A stretch of DNA of 64,000 nucleotides, taken from positions 1 through 64,000 of the forward strand of contig CAUWDA010000007.1 in the NCBI GenBank assembly GCA_963557075.1, written 5' to 3'. Below the pieces are notes generated by a model, which saw nothing but the letters and a program-made list of their open reading frames with translations, was not told where the DNA came from and did not search any database. The DNA is from Flavonifractor sp963557075. Its GTDB lineage: Bacteria > Bacillota > Clostridia > Oscillospirales > Oscillospiraceae. Each line of letters opens with the position of its first letter. Within the stretch, counting starts at the first letter, position 1. Both the position numbers and the translations under genes were made by a program. This document shows, in pieces, positions 46,892-62,179 of the stretch.

Positions 46892-48085
46892 ATGAGCGCG
46901 ACTGGAGCGGTAGTGTTCCTGCCCCGGGAGGGGACCGGCCCGTCACGGATGCTGGAGGAGCTGCTCTTTGATCCGGCGGCCCTCTGGCTGGCCGAGGCGC
47001 TGGAGTCTGCCGGTGTGGAGCGGTTTTTTGTGGTCTGCCACAGCGACGACCGGGAGCGGGCCGAGACCTGTTTCCCTGCCGGAACGGAGTTCGTCACCGG
47101 AGTCACGGAGGACGCTCTGGACCAGCTGATGGCCTTTCTGGAGCAGCTGGAGGGGAAGGTGCTGGTACTCACCCGGCCCGTGCTCCTCTCCTGGCAGAGC
47201 GCACGGCAGCTGACGGATGACAACTGCGTCGGCCCGCTGGACAACAAAGAGACCGGCGTGTGCCGCGTGGACGCGGCCCTTCTGGCCCGGTCCCTGGCCG
47301 ACGGAAGCGGCCTGGAAGAGGCGCTGAGGGAGAACGCCGACAAGCTGGGCGGGCGGAGCATCTGGTACCAGAACGCCGCCGTGCTCAGAAGCGGCCCGGA
47401 GGGCCGGGTGGAGGCGGAGCTCACCGCCCGCAACTACGGCGCCTACCGTCTGCTGGAGGGCGGTGCGCGGCTGATGGACCCCAACAGCTGCTATGTGGGG
47501 CCCCGGGTAAAGGTGGGGGCGGGTACGGTGCTCCTGCCCGGCACCATCCTGCGGGGGGAGACCGCCATCGGTCAAAACTGCGAGATCGGTCCCAACACGA
47601 TGATCCGGGACTGCACCGTGGCTGACGACGTGGTGGTCAACGCCTCCCAGCTCAATGAGAGCACCGTGGACAGCGGGGCCAGGATCGGCCCCTTCGCCTA
47701 CCTCCGCCCCAACTGCCATGTGGGGGCCAACGTAAAGGTGGGCGACTTTGTGGAGCTGAAGAACTCCACTGTGGGGGACGGCACCAAGATCTCCCACCTG
47801 ACCTATGTGGGGGACTCCGACGTGGGCTGCCGGGTCAATTTCGGCTGCGGCACCGTCACCGTCAACTACGACGGCATCAGCAAGTACCGCACCACCATCG
47901 GGGATGACGCCTTCATCGGCTGCAACACCAATCTGGTGGCTCCGGTGCGGGTGGGGGACGGGGCCTATACCGCCGCCGGTGCCACCATCACCGACGACGT
48001 CCCCGCCGACTCTCTGGCCATCGCCCGGCCCCGCCAGACGGTGAAAAAGCAGTGGGCTGCCCGCCGCCGGGCCAGAAGAAAGTGA
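46892..48085 (+). CDS. GlmU-like protein with intact acetyltransferase half and degenerate uridyltransferase half
   Basis: A 397-residue relative of GlmU. The C-terminal 200 residues are a left-handed beta-helix with the acetyltransferase active-site region intact (GPFAYLRPN, VELKNSTVGDGTKISHLTYVGD, NFGCGTVTVNYDG). The N-terminal 190 residues keep the rough outline but lack the LAAGxGTRM nucleotide-binding loop (here VVFLPREGTGPSRM). They also lack the metal-binding GDVPL (here LTRPVLL) and are shorter than normal. It can therefore acetylate glucosamine-1-phosphate but probably cannot make UDP-GlcNAc from it. The start at 46892 has GAGGTG upstream. The adjacent prs follows the classical glmU-prs order. 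Confidence 0.85.
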   Translation: MSATGAVVFLPREGTGPSRMLEELLFDPAALWLAEALESAGVERFFVVCHSDDRERAETCFPAGTEFVTGVTEDALDQLMAFLEQLEGKVLVLTRPVLLSWQSARQLTDDNCVGPLDNKETGVCRVDAALLARSLADGSGLEEALRENADKLGGRSIWYQNAAVLRSGPEGRVEAELTARNYGAYRLLEGGARLMDPNSCYVGPRVKVGAGTVLLPGTILRGETAIGQNCEIGPNTMIRDCTVADDVVVNASQLNESTVDSGARIGPFAYLRPNCHVGANVKVGDFVELKNSTVGDGTKISHLTYVGDSDVGCRVNFGCGTVTVNYDGISKYRTTIGDDAFIGCNTNLVAPVRVGDGAYTAAGATITDDVPADSLAIARPRQTVKKQWAARRRARRK

Positions 48086-48179
48086 ACCCGTCCCCCGGCG
48101 GGGGGACATAAAATAACTCCTGATCTGCATCAACAAGACAGAGAACACGAATTTATGTATGTGAGAGGATGTTTACACA

Positions 48180-49139
<960 letters not shown>

Positions 49140-49166
49140 TGAAAATCTGACCATACCATCAGGTAG

Positions 49167-49189
49167 GGCGGGGGCTTGCCCCCGCCTTT
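49167..49189 (+). terminator. Hairpin terminator after prs
   Basis: GGCGGGGGC-TT-GCCCCCGCC followed by TTTGCC and then TTTT. It separates prs from pth, although readthrough is likely given the conserved gene order. Confidence 0.7.
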
Positions 49190-49209
49190 GCCTGTTTTAA
49201 GGAGTCCTT

Positions 49210-49806
49210 ATGTTTTTCAACAAAAATCGAACCTCCGGCGTGGAGTGGCTGGTGGTGGGCCTGGGCAACCCCGGGGACAAGTACGAGAACACCCGGCACA
49301 ACGTGGGGTTCCTCACCATCGACCATATTGCCGATGAGGCGCGGGTGCCGGTGCAGAAGCTGAAGTACCGGGCCCTTACCAACACGGTGGAGCTGGGGGG
49401 CGCCAAGGTGCTGCTCATGAAGCCGGTGACCTATATGAACCTGTCCGGCGAGGCGGTGGGGGAAGCCGCCCGGTTTTATAAGATCCCCGCCGACCATGTG
49501 GTGGTCATCTCCGACGATGTGTCCCTGCCCATCGGCAAGCTGCGCATCCGCAAGGGGGGCTCCGCCGGCGGGCACAACGGCCTGAAAAATATCATCCAGC
49601 ACCTGGGTACCGATCAGTTCCCCCGGGTGAAGGTGGGCGTGGGAGAGAAGCCCCACCCCGATTACGACATGGCCGACTGGGTGCTCTCCAAGTTTACGGG
49701 GGAGGACCTGAAGACCATCACCGCCGCCACCGAGAAGGCGGGCAAGGCGGTGGAGTGCCTCATTGCCGAGGGGCCCGACAAGGCCATGAACAAGTTCAAC
49801 GGCTGA
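49210..49806 (+). CDS. pth: Peptidyl-tRNA hydrolase
   Basis: Releases tRNA from peptidyl-tRNA that dropped off ribosomes. The 198 residues carry the family signature LVVGLGNPGDKYENTRHNVGF, including the catalytic His, the TYMNLSGEAVGEAARF segment and SAGGHNGLKNII. AAGGAG lies just ahead of the ATG. A short N-terminal extension (FFNKNRTSGVEW) precedes the fold. Third gene of the glmU-prs-pth order. Confidence 0.96.
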   Translation: MFFNKNRTSGVEWLVVGLGNPGDKYENTRHNVGFLTIDHIADEARVPVQKLKYRALTNTVELGGAKVLLMKPVTYMNLSGEAVGEAARFYKIPADHVVVISDDVSLPIGKLRIRKGGSAGGHNGLKNIIQHLGTDQFPRVKVGVGEKPHPDYDMADWVLSKFTGEDLKTITAATEKAGKAVECLIAEGPDKAMNKFNG

Positions 49807-49817
49807 GGAAAAGAACC

Positions 49818-50273
49818 ATGATAACACTTCGTAAAATTGATCGAAGTAATTACATGAATTGCATCTGTCTGAAGGTGAGAGAGGACCAGGCCGGCTTTGT
49901 GGCAGATAACGCCCGCTCTTTGGTGGAGGCCCGGTTTGAAGAGGGCCTGTATACCCGGGCCGTCTATTCTGACGATACCATGGTGGGTTTTGTTCTGTTT
50001 GACTATGACCCCGAAATTCCGGGCTGGTGTATGAGCCGGTTTATGATCGGCGCACAGTATCAGGGACAGGGGCTGGGCAAAGAGGCGGTGCTCCGTTTCC
50101 TGGAGTTCATGCGAGAGGAAATGAAGGTGGAGGAACTCTACCTCCATGTGGAGCAGGAAAACACCCGGGCCTATGCGCTGTACGAAAAGCTGGGGTTCCG
50201 GACGGTGGGAGAGATTCAGTATACCTTTGACGGAACCCCCTACCGGGAGCGGCGCATGATGCGCCGGCTTTAA
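49818..50273 (+). CDS. GNAT-family N-acetyltransferase
   Basis: A 151-residue acetyl-CoA-dependent acetyltransferase. The acetyl-CoA loop is RFMIGAQYQGQGLGKEAVLR (Q-x-x-G-x-G/A type) and the C-terminal strand-helix is VEQENTRAYALYEKLGF. Overall it resembles diamine/spermidine acetyltransferases such as SpeG/BltD/PaiA-type enzymes, but the acceptor is unproven. The ATG at 49818 is preceded by GAGGAAAAG and lies 12 bp after pth, so they probably share a transcript that ends at the hairpin at 50332. Confidence 0.88.
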   Translation: MITLRKIDRSNYMNCICLKVREDQAGFVADNARSLVEARFEEGLYTRAVYSDDTMVGFVLFDYDPEIPGWCMSRFMIGAQYQGQGLGKEAVLRFLEFMREEMKVEELYLHVEQENTRAYALYEKLGFRTVGEIQYTFDGTPYRERRMMRRL

Positions 50274-50331
50274 ACCCGAGGGCGGCTGTTGCCAAATCGT
50301 AACTTGCAATTCCCACTGGGGATGCTAGGAT

Positions 50332-50360
50332 AAAAGGAGCGGGCGTGCCCGCTCCTTTTT
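50332..50360 (+). terminator. Terminator after the GNAT gene
   Basis: A 13-bp stem AAAAGGAGCGGGC pairing with GCCCGCTCCTTTT with a 2-nt loop and a T run, a strong rho-independent terminator. Confidence 0.92.
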
Positions 50361-50395
50361 CGCAGGGGGCACGCCGGATCTAGGAGGTGGTCTCC

Positions 50396-51226
50396 ATGGC
50401 GGGACGCAGGCTGTTTTGCCAGTACGGCCCGGTGTGTTACCGGATCTCCCTGTGGAAAGAGGGGGGACGCAAGGCGCTGGCCGACCGGCGGGCCGGGGCG
50501 CGCTGGGCGGAGTGCCGGGGGGAGGAGGGGCTGCCCGTGCTCCTCAAGGGGCACCGCTCCCCGGTGCTCCGGCGGCTGACCGGAGTGGATATGGACCTGC
50601 AGCGCAGCAAGCGGACCAATCTGGCCCTGGCCGCCGCCTGTATCGACGGGGTGGTGGTGGAGCCGGGGGAGAGCTTCTCCTTCTGGCGCCTGGTGGGCAA
50701 GCCCACTGCCCGGAAGGGCTATCAGGACGGACTTACCATCGCCAGCGGGAACCTGGGCCGGGCGGTGGGGGGCGGACTGTGCCAGCTGGCCAACCTGATC
50801 CACTATCTGGTGCTTCACAGCCCCCTCACCGTCACCGAGCTGCACCACCACTCGGACGCCCTCTTTCCCGACGACCGCCGCCGGGTGCCCTTCGGCACCG
50901 GCACCTCCATTTTTTATCCCCATGTGGATTACCGCTTCCGCAACGACACCGACCAGCCGGTCCAGCTGCGGGTGTGGCTGGACGAGGACGACCTGTGCGG
51001 TGAGCTGCGGGGGACGGCCCTCTTCCCCCTGCGCTACCGGCTGCGGGAGGAGGGGAGCGGCTATGTCCGGGAGGGAGAAGAATACTACCGGGTGAGCCAG
51101 GTCTACCGCATTGCCTGCGACCGGGCCACGGGCGCGGAAGTGGGGCGGGAGCTGCTGCTGGACAACCACTCCAAGGTACTCTTTGATCCCGCCCTCATCC
51201 CGGCGGATCAGATGTTACCGCGCTGA
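50396..51226 (+). CDS. VanW-family protein
   Basis: A 276-residue member of the VanW family, found in some glycopeptide-resistance clusters and widely elsewhere; its reaction is not established. Family features are TNLALAAACIDGVVVEPGES, FSFWRLVGKPTARKGYQDG, GRAVGGGLCQLANLIHYLVL and a final FRNDTDQPVQLRVWLDE. No signal peptide is evident, unlike many VanW-like wall proteins. AGGAGGTGG precedes the ATG. It is followed 12 bp later by a DltA-like adenylation gene, forming a short operon. Confidence 0.87.
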   Translation: MAGRRLFCQYGPVCYRISLWKEGGRKALADRRAGARWAECRGEEGLPVLLKGHRSPVLRRLTGVDMDLQRSKRTNLALAAACIDGVVVEPGESFSFWRLVGKPTARKGYQDGLTIASGNLGRAVGGGLCQLANLIHYLVLHSPLTVTELHHHSDALFPDDRRRVPFGTGTSIFYPHVDYRFRNDTDQPVQLRVWLDEDDLCGELRGTALFPLRYRLREEGSGYVREGEEYYRVSQVYRIACDRATGAEVGRELLLDNHSKVLFDPALIPADQMLPR

Positions 51227-51238
51227 AAGGAGCCCGCT

Positions 51239-52582
51239 ATGCTGCTGGAACGAATCAAGGCCCACAGTGCCGCCCTGGGCGACCGGCCCGCCCTGACGGC
51301 GGGGGAGAAGGTGATCCGCTGGGGAGAGCTGTGGCCCATGGCCCAGGGCCTGGCGGCCAAACTGCGGGAGCAGGGGACCGGCCCGGTGGCCCTCGTGGGG
51401 GACCCGGCCGAGGTCTGGGTGCCGGTGGCCTTTGTAGCCTGCCTGCTGGCGGGGCGGCCCTACCTGCCCCTGGACCCCCTGCTGCCCCCGGCGGGACAGC
51501 GGGAGCTGCTGGAGCAGGCGGGGGCGGTCCTGCTGGACCGGCAGACGGCGGAGGAGGGCTTTTCCTCCGGATTGTCCTGCCCGCCGTCCGACGACCCTCA
51601 CCGCATCGCCTATCAGATCTTTACCTCGGGCAGCACCGGCCGGCCCAAGGAGGTGGCGGTGAGCCTGGGCAATCTGGAGCACTTTCTCCGGTGGGCCTCC
51701 GCCCTGCCGGAGATCGCCGCCGTCCTGGGCGGGACGGCGGTGGGTCAGGCCGCCTGGTCCTTTGACCTGTCGGTGGCTGACCTCTATCTGTCTCTGCTGG
51801 GGGGCGGCACCCACGTGGCCCTCACCGGAGAGGAAAAGGAGAACTTTGCCGCCCTGTTCCGCCGGTTGGAGGCCAGCGAAGTGTCCCTGCTGGTGGCCAC
51901 CCCCTCCTTTTTGCGGCTGTGCCTGATGGAACCCTCCTTCGGGCCCGACCGGCTGCCCCGGCTGCGGACGGTCCTTTCCTGCGGAGAGGTGCTGCCCCCC
52001 GCCGCCGCCCGGCGGCTGCTGGAGCGGTTTCCCGGTGTGGCGCTCCTCAATGCCTACGGCCCCACCGAGGCCACCTGCGCCGTGTGCGCCGTCCCTATTT
52101 CCCGGGAGATGTGCGCCGGACCCCTGCCCATCGGCGTGGTTGGGGAAGGGGCTGTGGATATCTCCCTGGAGGAGGGGGAGATCGTCCTCACCGGAGCCAG
52201 TGTCTCTCCCCGGTTTGGGGGAAAGCATTCCACAGGGGACCTTGGCTATGTGGAAAACGGACTGCTCTACTGGGCGGGGCGGCGGGATCTTCAGCTGAAG
52301 TACAAGGGGTACCGGCTGGAGCCCGCCCGCATCGAGGGGGTGCTGGAGGCCCTGCCCCAGGTGGAGCGGGCGGCGGTGCTTCCCCGGCGGGACGGGGCGG
52401 GACAGGTGAAGGGCCTGACCGCCTTCGTGGAGGGGGCCGGGCTGGAGCCGGAAAAGCTGGCTCAGGCCCTGGCGGATCGGCTGCCCCCCTACCAGATCCC
52501 CGGCCAGTGGCGGCTGCTGGACCGGATGCCCCTGACGCCCAATGGAAAATGCGACCGGAAACGGCTGGAGGAGATGTTATGA
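51239..52582 (+). CDS. AMP-forming adenylation enzyme (DltA-like)
   Basis: A 447-residue ANL-superfamily ligase. The P-loop is IFTSGSTGRPKEVAVSL near residue 130, the adenylate motif is LNAYGPTEATCAV, the hinge is STGDLGY, and the catalytic Lys lies in LTPNGKCDR near the end. Length and the YGPTEATCAV motif resemble D-alanine:carrier ligase DltA, though another small amino or carboxylic acid could be the substrate. It overlaps the carrier-protein gene by 4 nt. No dltB or dltD lies within the window. Confidence 0.82.
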   Translation: MLLERIKAHSAALGDRPALTAGEKVIRWGELWPMAQGLAAKLREQGTGPVALVGDPAEVWVPVAFVACLLAGRPYLPLDPLLPPAGQRELLEQAGAVLLDRQTAEEGFSSGLSCPPSDDPHRIAYQIFTSGSTGRPKEVAVSLGNLEHFLRWASALPEIAAVLGGTAVGQAAWSFDLSVADLYLSLLGGGTHVALTGEEKENFAALFRRLEASEVSLLVATPSFLRLCLMEPSFGPDRLPRLRTVLSCGEVLPPAAARRLLERFPGVALLNAYGPTEATCAVCAVPISREMCAGPLPIGVVGEGAVDISLEEGEIVLTGASVSPRFGGKHSTGDLGYVENGLLYWAGRRDLQLKYKGYRLEPARIEGVLEALPQVERAAVLPRRDGAGQVKGLTAFVEGAGLEPEKLAQALADRLPPYQIPGQWRLLDRMPLTPNGKCDRKRLEEML

Positions 52583-52824
52583 TGATCGGAGACGATGCGA
52601 TCCGGGACCTGCTGGTGCAGGTCTGCGGCACCCGGGAGGCCCTCCGCCCCGGAGCCGACCTGCTGGAGGAGGGCATATTGGACTCCCTGGCCCTCATCGA
52701 CCTGCTGGAGGGGCTGGAGGATCTGGGTATCCTGCTCCAGCCGACCCGGGTCCCCAGGGACGCATTTCGCACGGTGGAGGGCATTCTGGCCCTCTGCCGG
52801 CAGGCGGAGGGGGCCGCTCCATAA
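52579..52824 (+). CDS. Acyl carrier protein (DltC-like)
   Basis: An 81-residue carrier protein. The phosphopantetheine-attachment Ser is in EEGILDSLALIDLLEGLE, close to the DltC consensus. Helices flank it as expected of a four-helix carrier. It is presumably loaded by the adjacent adenylation enzyme. Start at 52579 or the next ATG at 52582; both overlap the upstream stop. Confidence 0.82.
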   Translation: MMIGDDAIRDLLVQVCGTREALRPGADLLEEGILDSLALIDLLEGLEDLGILLQPTRVPRDAFRTVEGILALCRQAEGAAP

Positions 52825-52893
52825 GGCGGGTTCCGGCTCAGGAGTATGATGTGCCTGCGGGCTCCGAATTTTTCGATATGATTGAGGTGTACC

Positions 52894-56409
<3,516 letters not shown>

Positions 56410-56513
56410 GGCCCGGTCCTGCCTGCTCCGGCGCCGCCGGGAAAGCGGCGTCCGGCTGCCGGAAGAGGCGCGCCGTTGGCGGGAAGCCGGGGCAATTTGT
56501 TCACAATTTCCTC

Positions 56514-56542
56514 TTTTTTCTTACACACGCTTATGCTATACT
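56514..56542 (+). promoter_or_regulatory. Promoter of secA
   Basis: TGCTATACT is an extended -10 box (TATACT at 56537-56542), with TTTTTT 17 nt upstream as a poor -35. About 68 nt of leader follow before secA. The GC-rich 56410-56500 stretch before it holds only short GC hairpins. Confidence 0.55.
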
Positions 56543-56610
56543 AATAAACTGAATCAATGTGAAACGACCGCGTTGTGCGCGGCAGAAGATCAGAAAGGTG
56601 AATCAATCAC

Positions 56611-59358
<2,748 letters not shown>

Positions 59359-59365
59359 TGATCTT

Positions 59366-59447
59366 CCAGGGGGCCGGAGGCGCCCCCGGCGCCTCCGGCC
59401 CCCTGGATAGAAAACCGCCGCGCCGCTCTGCGGCACAGCGGTTTTGA
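59366..59447 (+). terminator. Double hairpin terminator after secA
   Basis: A 17-bp GC-rich stem (CCAGGGGGCCGGAGGCG and complement, 59366-59406) lacks a T run. A second stem follows, AAAACCGC pairing with GCGGTTTT (59411-59445), with an inner GCCGC/GCGGC, ending in TTTTGAT. The second is the likely terminator. Confidence 0.75.
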
Positions 59448-59542
59448 TACCCCCGGTTTCGTGCCCCGCGGCGCGGGTCGTGGTGTTTTTCCGAAAAATG
59501 AATTTCCGGAAAGCAGATTTCGATTTCCGGATGGAGGGCCCC

Positions 59543-60355
59543 ATGAATATCATTGAACACAACAAAAACGGCCTGCTCTACCTGGCTGCCGACGGATTTG
59601 AAGCCGCCGGCGGGGCGGTCCACGGCTTTTCCACCCGGCTGGGAGGCGTGTCCGAGGGGATCTACGCCTCGCTCAACCTGGGCATGAACCGGGGGGACGA
59701 GCCGGACCGTGTGGCGGAGAATTACCGCCGCTTCTGCGCCGCCATCGGGGCCGACATCCGGCAGGTGGTGTGCGCCAGCCAGGTCCATGGGGACACGGTG
59801 CGCTCCGTCACCTCCGCCGACCTGGGCATCGGGCTGGACCAGCCGGAGCCCTGGCAGGCCGACGGCCTGATCACCGATATCCCCGGTGTGGTGCTCACGG
59901 TCTTTACCGCCGACTGCCTGCCCATCCTGCTCTACGACCCGGTGCGCCGGGTGGCGGGCGCGGTCCACGCCGGCTGGCGGGGCACTGCCCTGGGCATTGC
60001 CGCCAAGGCGGTGGAGCGGATGGTGGACTGCTACGGCTGCGACCGGCTGGACATCCTGGCCGCCATCGGCCCCGGCATCTCCAAGTGCTGCTTTGAGACC
60101 CATGAGGACGTGCCCAACGCCATGACAGAGGCCATGGGGGCCTCTGCGCTCCACTGCATTGAGGTGCTGCCAACCGGCAAGTTCCATGTGGACCTGAAAG
60201 GCCTCAATGCCAAACGGCTGGAGAGCGCCGGGCTGGACCCGGACCACATTGCCGTGTCCGCTGACTGCACCGCCTGCCTGCCGGAGAAATACTGGTCCCA
60301 CAGGATCACCCACGGCGAACGCGGCAGTCAGGCTGCTATGATTTGCTTGACCTAA
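59543..60355 (+). CDS. pgeF: Multi-copper polyphenol-oxidase/laccase-domain protein (purine nucleoside phosphorylase type)
   Basis: A 270-residue YfiH/LACC1-family protein. Members act on purine nucleosides and, as PgeF, help editing of peptidoglycan precursors. Zinc-site residues are visible in VCASQVHGD (His), FTADCLPILLYD (Cys) and VHAGWRGTALG (His). The start at 59543 is preceded by GGAGGG; the frame opening at 59444 lies in the upstream hairpin region. The product is cytoplasmic. Confidence 0.92.
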   Translation: MNIIEHNKNGLLYLAADGFEAAGGAVHGFSTRLGGVSEGIYASLNLGMNRGDEPDRVAENYRRFCAAIGADIRQVVCASQVHGDTVRSVTSADLGIGLDQPEPWQADGLITDIPGVVLTVFTADCLPILLYDPVRRVAGAVHAGWRGTALGIAAKAVERMVDCYGCDRLDILAAIGPGISKCCFETHEDVPNAMTEAMGASALHCIEVLPTGKFHVDLKGLNAKRLESAGLDPDHIAVSADCTACLPEKYWSHRITHGERGSQAAMICLT

Positions 60356-60368
60356 CCGAACACAGGGG

Positions 60369-60423
60369 CGGGCGATTGGTAATCGTCCCTACAGACGTGT
60401 AGGGGCGGCTATCAGCCGCCCGC
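60369..60423. repeat. Inverted pair of GTAGGGGC repeats
   Basis: CGGGCGATTGGTAATCGTCC ending CTAC (60369-60392) and GTAGGGGCGGCTATCAGCCG ending CCCGCC (60399-60423), tail to tail. It is almost the same pair as 3007-3078, but with a 6-nt spacer instead of 23. Confidence 0.78.
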
Positions 60424-60481
60424 CTTTTCCATCTTCCGGAAAGATATTTTTATGTCGCAAACATACAAGGAGGAGCTGCCC

Positions 60482-62026
60482 TTGAAGAAACAAACACGAC
60501 TGCGCCTGGCGGCGCTGGGGGCGGCCCTCTGCCTGACCCTGACGGGCTGCGCCGGCGGGCCGGAGCCGGCGGTCACAGAATCCTCCCTTCCGGCAGAGAG
60601 CGCCGCACCCGCCGAGACCCGGCCCTTTGCCCTGGCCTGCTACCCGGATGCCGGCTTCCACCCCATCACCGGGACCAACCGCACCAACCTGACTCTGGCG
60701 GGGCTGACATACGAGGGGCTGTTTGCCCTGGATCAGCGGTTTGCGGTGGAACAGGTGCTGTGCGACCGCTACACCGTCTCGGCGGATGGGCTGACCTGGA
60801 CCTTTACCCTGCGGCCCGGCGTCACCTTCTCTGACGGCAGCCCCCTCACCGGGGCGGAGGTGGCGGCCTCCCTGGAAAAAGCCAGGACCAGCGCCCTCTA
60901 TGCCGCCCGCTTTGCGGAGATCGGCGCTATTACCGCCGGGGAGAGGACGGTGACCGTGGCCCTCACCCGGGCCAACGGCGATCTGCCCGCTCTGCTGGAC
61001 ATCCCCATCGTCAAAGAGACCGGGGGCATCCCCCTGGGTACCGGGCCCTACGTCCTGACCGGCAGCGGGGACGAGCTGCGCCTTACCGCCAGCGCCAGCT
61101 GGTGGCGGGGGGAGCCGCTCCCCCTGGCGGAGATCTCCCTGCGGGCCATTCAGGAGGCGGACGACCTGATCCACGCCTTCGACACCAAGGAGATCTCCCT
61201 GGTGACCACGGACCTGACCGCCACCAACTCCCTGGGCTTTTCCGGCTCCTACGATACGGTGGATTATCCTACCTCTGTGATGGTGTATGTGGGGTTCAAC
61301 ACCGTCAGCGGTCCCTGCCGGGACGCCGGGGTGCGGCGGGCCCTGCTGCGGGCCTTTGACCGGGATTCCGTCTCCACCGCGCTCTTTTCCCGCCATGCTC
61401 AGCCTGCCGCCCTGCCGGTGTCACCCTCCAGCCCCCTGTATAAAGAGAACCTGGCAGAGGGGCTGAGTTACTCCTCCCAGGCGGTGGCGGACGCCTTGAC
61501 TGAGGCGGGCTGGACCCGGACTGAGGGCGGCTGGGTCAGCGGACGGCAGACGCTCAGCCTGGAGCTGGTGGTCTCCGCCGAGAACCAGGACCGGGCGGCG
61601 GCGGCTCAGCACCTGGTGAACGGCCTGAACGACATGGGCATCCGGGCCACCCTCACCAAGCTGGACTGGGAGAGCTACCTGTCCGCCCTCCAGAAGGGGG
61701 ACTTTGACCTCTATCTGGGAGAGGTTCGTCTCACCGGGGATTTTGACCTCACCCCTCTGATCGCCGCCGGAGGGTCCCTCAACTATGGGGGATACAGCGA
61801 CGCCAGGGCGGCCCAGCTTCTCCAGGCCTACCGGGGGTCCACCGGGCAGGGCCGGGATCTGAACGCCCAGTGGCTCTACCAGCGGCTGGCGGAGGAGCCC
61901 CCGTTTGCGGTGCTCTGCTTCAAAAACTGGTCGGTGCTCACCCAGTGGAACACCCTCTCCAACCTGATGTCCACCCAGCAAAATCTCTTTTTCCGCTTCT
62001 CCCAGTGGAAGATCGGTACGGAATAG
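60482..62026 (+). CDS. Peptide/nickel-type ABC transporter substrate-binding lipoprotein
   Basis: A 514-residue SBP_bac_5-family lipoprotein: signal peptide with lipobox LTGC (Cys about residue 23) and an Ala/Glu/Ser linker. The family core follows (LTYEGLFALDQRF; DGLTWTFTLRPGVTFSDGSP; YVGFNTVSGPCRDAGVRRAL). It would capture an oligopeptide or similar ligand outside the cell. A TTG start at 60482 is preferred because AAGGAGG lies 8 nt upstream and it gives a normal signal peptide; the ATG at 60452 has no good site. No permease or ATPase genes accompany it here. Confidence 0.88.
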   Translation: MKKQTRLRLAALGAALCLTLTGCAGGPEPAVTESSLPAESAAPAETRPFALACYPDAGFHPITGTNRTNLTLAGLTYEGLFALDQRFAVEQVLCDRYTVSADGLTWTFTLRPGVTFSDGSPLTGAEVAASLEKARTSALYAARFAEIGAITAGERTVTVALTRANGDLPALLDIPIVKETGGIPLGTGPYVLTGSGDELRLTASASWWRGEPLPLAEISLRAIQEADDLIHAFDTKEISLVTTDLTATNSLGFSGSYDTVDYPTSVMVYVGFNTVSGPCRDAGVRRALLRAFDRDSVSTALFSRHAQPAALPVSPSSPLYKENLAEGLSYSSQAVADALTEAGWTRTEGGWVSGRQTLSLELVVSAENQDRAAAAQHLVNGLNDMGIRATLTKLDWESYLSALQKGDFDLYLGEVRLTGDFDLTPLIAAGGSLNYGGYSDARAAQLLQAYRGSTGQGRDLNAQWLYQRLAEEPPFAVLCFKNWSVLTQWNTLSNLMSTQQNLFFRFSQWKIGTE

Positions 62027-62033
62027 CGTGAAA

Positions 62034-62063
62034 CGGCTCCCCCCAGCGGGGAGCCGCTTTTTT
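62034..62063 (+). terminator. Terminator after the binding-protein gene
   Basis: A 9-bp stem CGGCTCCCC pairing with GGGGAGCCG followed by CTTTTTT, a standard rho-independent terminator just after the stop at 62026. Confidence 0.9.
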
Positions 62064-62179
62064 ATGCGGAGATGCGGCCCGCGCTTTTTCCGGCCCTGCC
62101 AGATTTCCCCCAAATCCGGGGGACAGGCCTGCTATACTGTGGGTAAAAACTGGAAGTCCAGAGGCGAGGAGCGGGGAGC

